From contig MPDF01000021.1 in the NCBI GenBank assembly GCA_001874365.1, positions 1 through 33,543 on the forward strand: 33,543 nucleotides of DNA, read 5' to 3'. Position 1 is the stretch's first letter, and each line of letters starts with the position of its first letter. Positions 33,242 through 33,543 of the stretch are shown here, piece after piece. Made by a program: the position numbers and the translations under genes. The notes beneath the pieces are model-generated. The model did not search any database. It was not told the origin of the DNA and saw only the letters and a list, made by a program, of their open reading frames with translations. This DNA is from Gammaproteobacteria bacterium MedPE. GTDB lineage: Bacteria; Pseudomonadota; Gammaproteobacteria; Enterobacterales; Psychrobiaceae.

Positions 33242-33543
33242 ATGTCCACAGCGTTCCAAGTTAGTTCTCTTAATTTATCCATCTCTTCTCGTGAGTTATT
33301 TAAATCCATTGCCCATTTGCCTTGGTCAATGTTACTCGACTCAGGAAGTAGCAATCACATAGACGCCCATCACGACATTATTGTTTTTGATCCTGCCATG
33401 ACGTTAGTCTCCGATGACGAGTTAACAACCATCGTCGATACTAAGACGCATCAAACAAAAACATCACAGTGTAATCCTTTTGATGTGTTGGCGGATGAAC
33501 TCGCTAAATTTGACTTTTGTACCCACAGATCAAACTTCCCTTT
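33242..33543 (+). CDS. pabB: Aminodeoxychorismate synthase component I, 5' part
   Basis: The frame opens at ATG 33242, with AAAGG just before it, and runs off the right edge after 100 codons. The visible part, IAHLPWSMLLDSGSSNH (about residues 23-39) followed by HDIIVFDPAMTLV, is the N-terminal domain of PabB. The enzyme converts chorismate to aminodeoxychorismate for folate synthesis. The catalytic C-terminal domain is outside the window. The N-terminal PWxMLLDS stretch belongs to the conserved lid-like region shared with TrpE-type enzymes. Confidence 0.85.
   Translation, partial: MSTAFQVSSLNLSISSRELFKSIAHLPWSMLLDSGSSNHIDAHHDIIVFDPAMTLVSDDELTTIVDTKTHQTKTSQCNPFDVLADELAKFDFCTHRSNFP

Noticed and set aside
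1-33543. Mobile elements, CRISPR arrays, tRNA or rRNA genes
   Set aside because: No transposase or integrase, no regularly spaced repeats, and no tRNA or rRNA signature was seen on either strand.

Overview
The window looks like chromosomal core sequence from a marine gammaproteobacterium, most likely order Alteromonadales (Colwellia/Thalassotalea- or Shewanella-like). This is inferred from A+T-rich DNA, from protein matches recalled from those groups, and from the run ccoNOQP - ccoH/I/S - TauE-like - fnr - uspE - ttcA. I see no rRNA, tRNA, CRISPR array, insertion sequence, integrase or phage gene. The DNA is gene-dense and looks vertically inherited. It holds no obvious whole new system; the novelty lies in regulatory sites and in a few unusual proteins.

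Layout. 1-192: truncated secreted esterase (minus). 428-3352: a GbsR/MarR-type regulator followed by cydAB, a short-Q-loop cytochrome bd oxidase, behind a perfect FNR box. 3418-4947: gnd (minus). 5240-8396: small conserved genes (YicG/TRIC membrane protein, DUF501, DUF3087, UPF0149, ComFB, a lipoprotein). 8523-15800: cbb3 oxidase genes ccoNOQP behind a second perfect FNR box, then a terminator, a long inverted repeat and the assembly genes ccoH-ccoI-ccoS-TauE-like, joined by TAATG overlaps. 15872-18647: fnr, uspE and ttcA. 18752-20865: a minus-strand group of a membrane protein, a Bax-like glucosaminidase and a DUF2987-type secreted protein. 21079-24182: sppA and ansA. 24237-26614: minus-strand operon of a zinc-ribbon membrane protein, YeaC and a GH3 N-acetylhexosaminidase. 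26725-29173: an AGCS Na+/amino-acid symporter with an unusual inserted domain, and psrA. 29384-31426: a secreted S9 peptidase. 31574-33085: class I fumarase. 33242-33543: start of pabB (plus).

How it works together. The central theme is respiration at low oxygen. Both high-affinity terminal oxidases, the copper/assembly machinery for one of them, and the oxygen sensor FNR lie within 16 kb. Both oxidase operons carry TTGAT-N4-ATCAA sites, and weaker look-alikes sit before fnr and uspE. Separate metabolic regulation is suggested by a HexR-like site between gnd and yicG, a PsrA-like operator at psrA and a Fur-like site at the S9 peptidase. All regulatory assignments are from reading the sequence only. 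Start codons were chosen from ribosome-binding sites and family alignments recalled from memory; several differ from the longest open frame.
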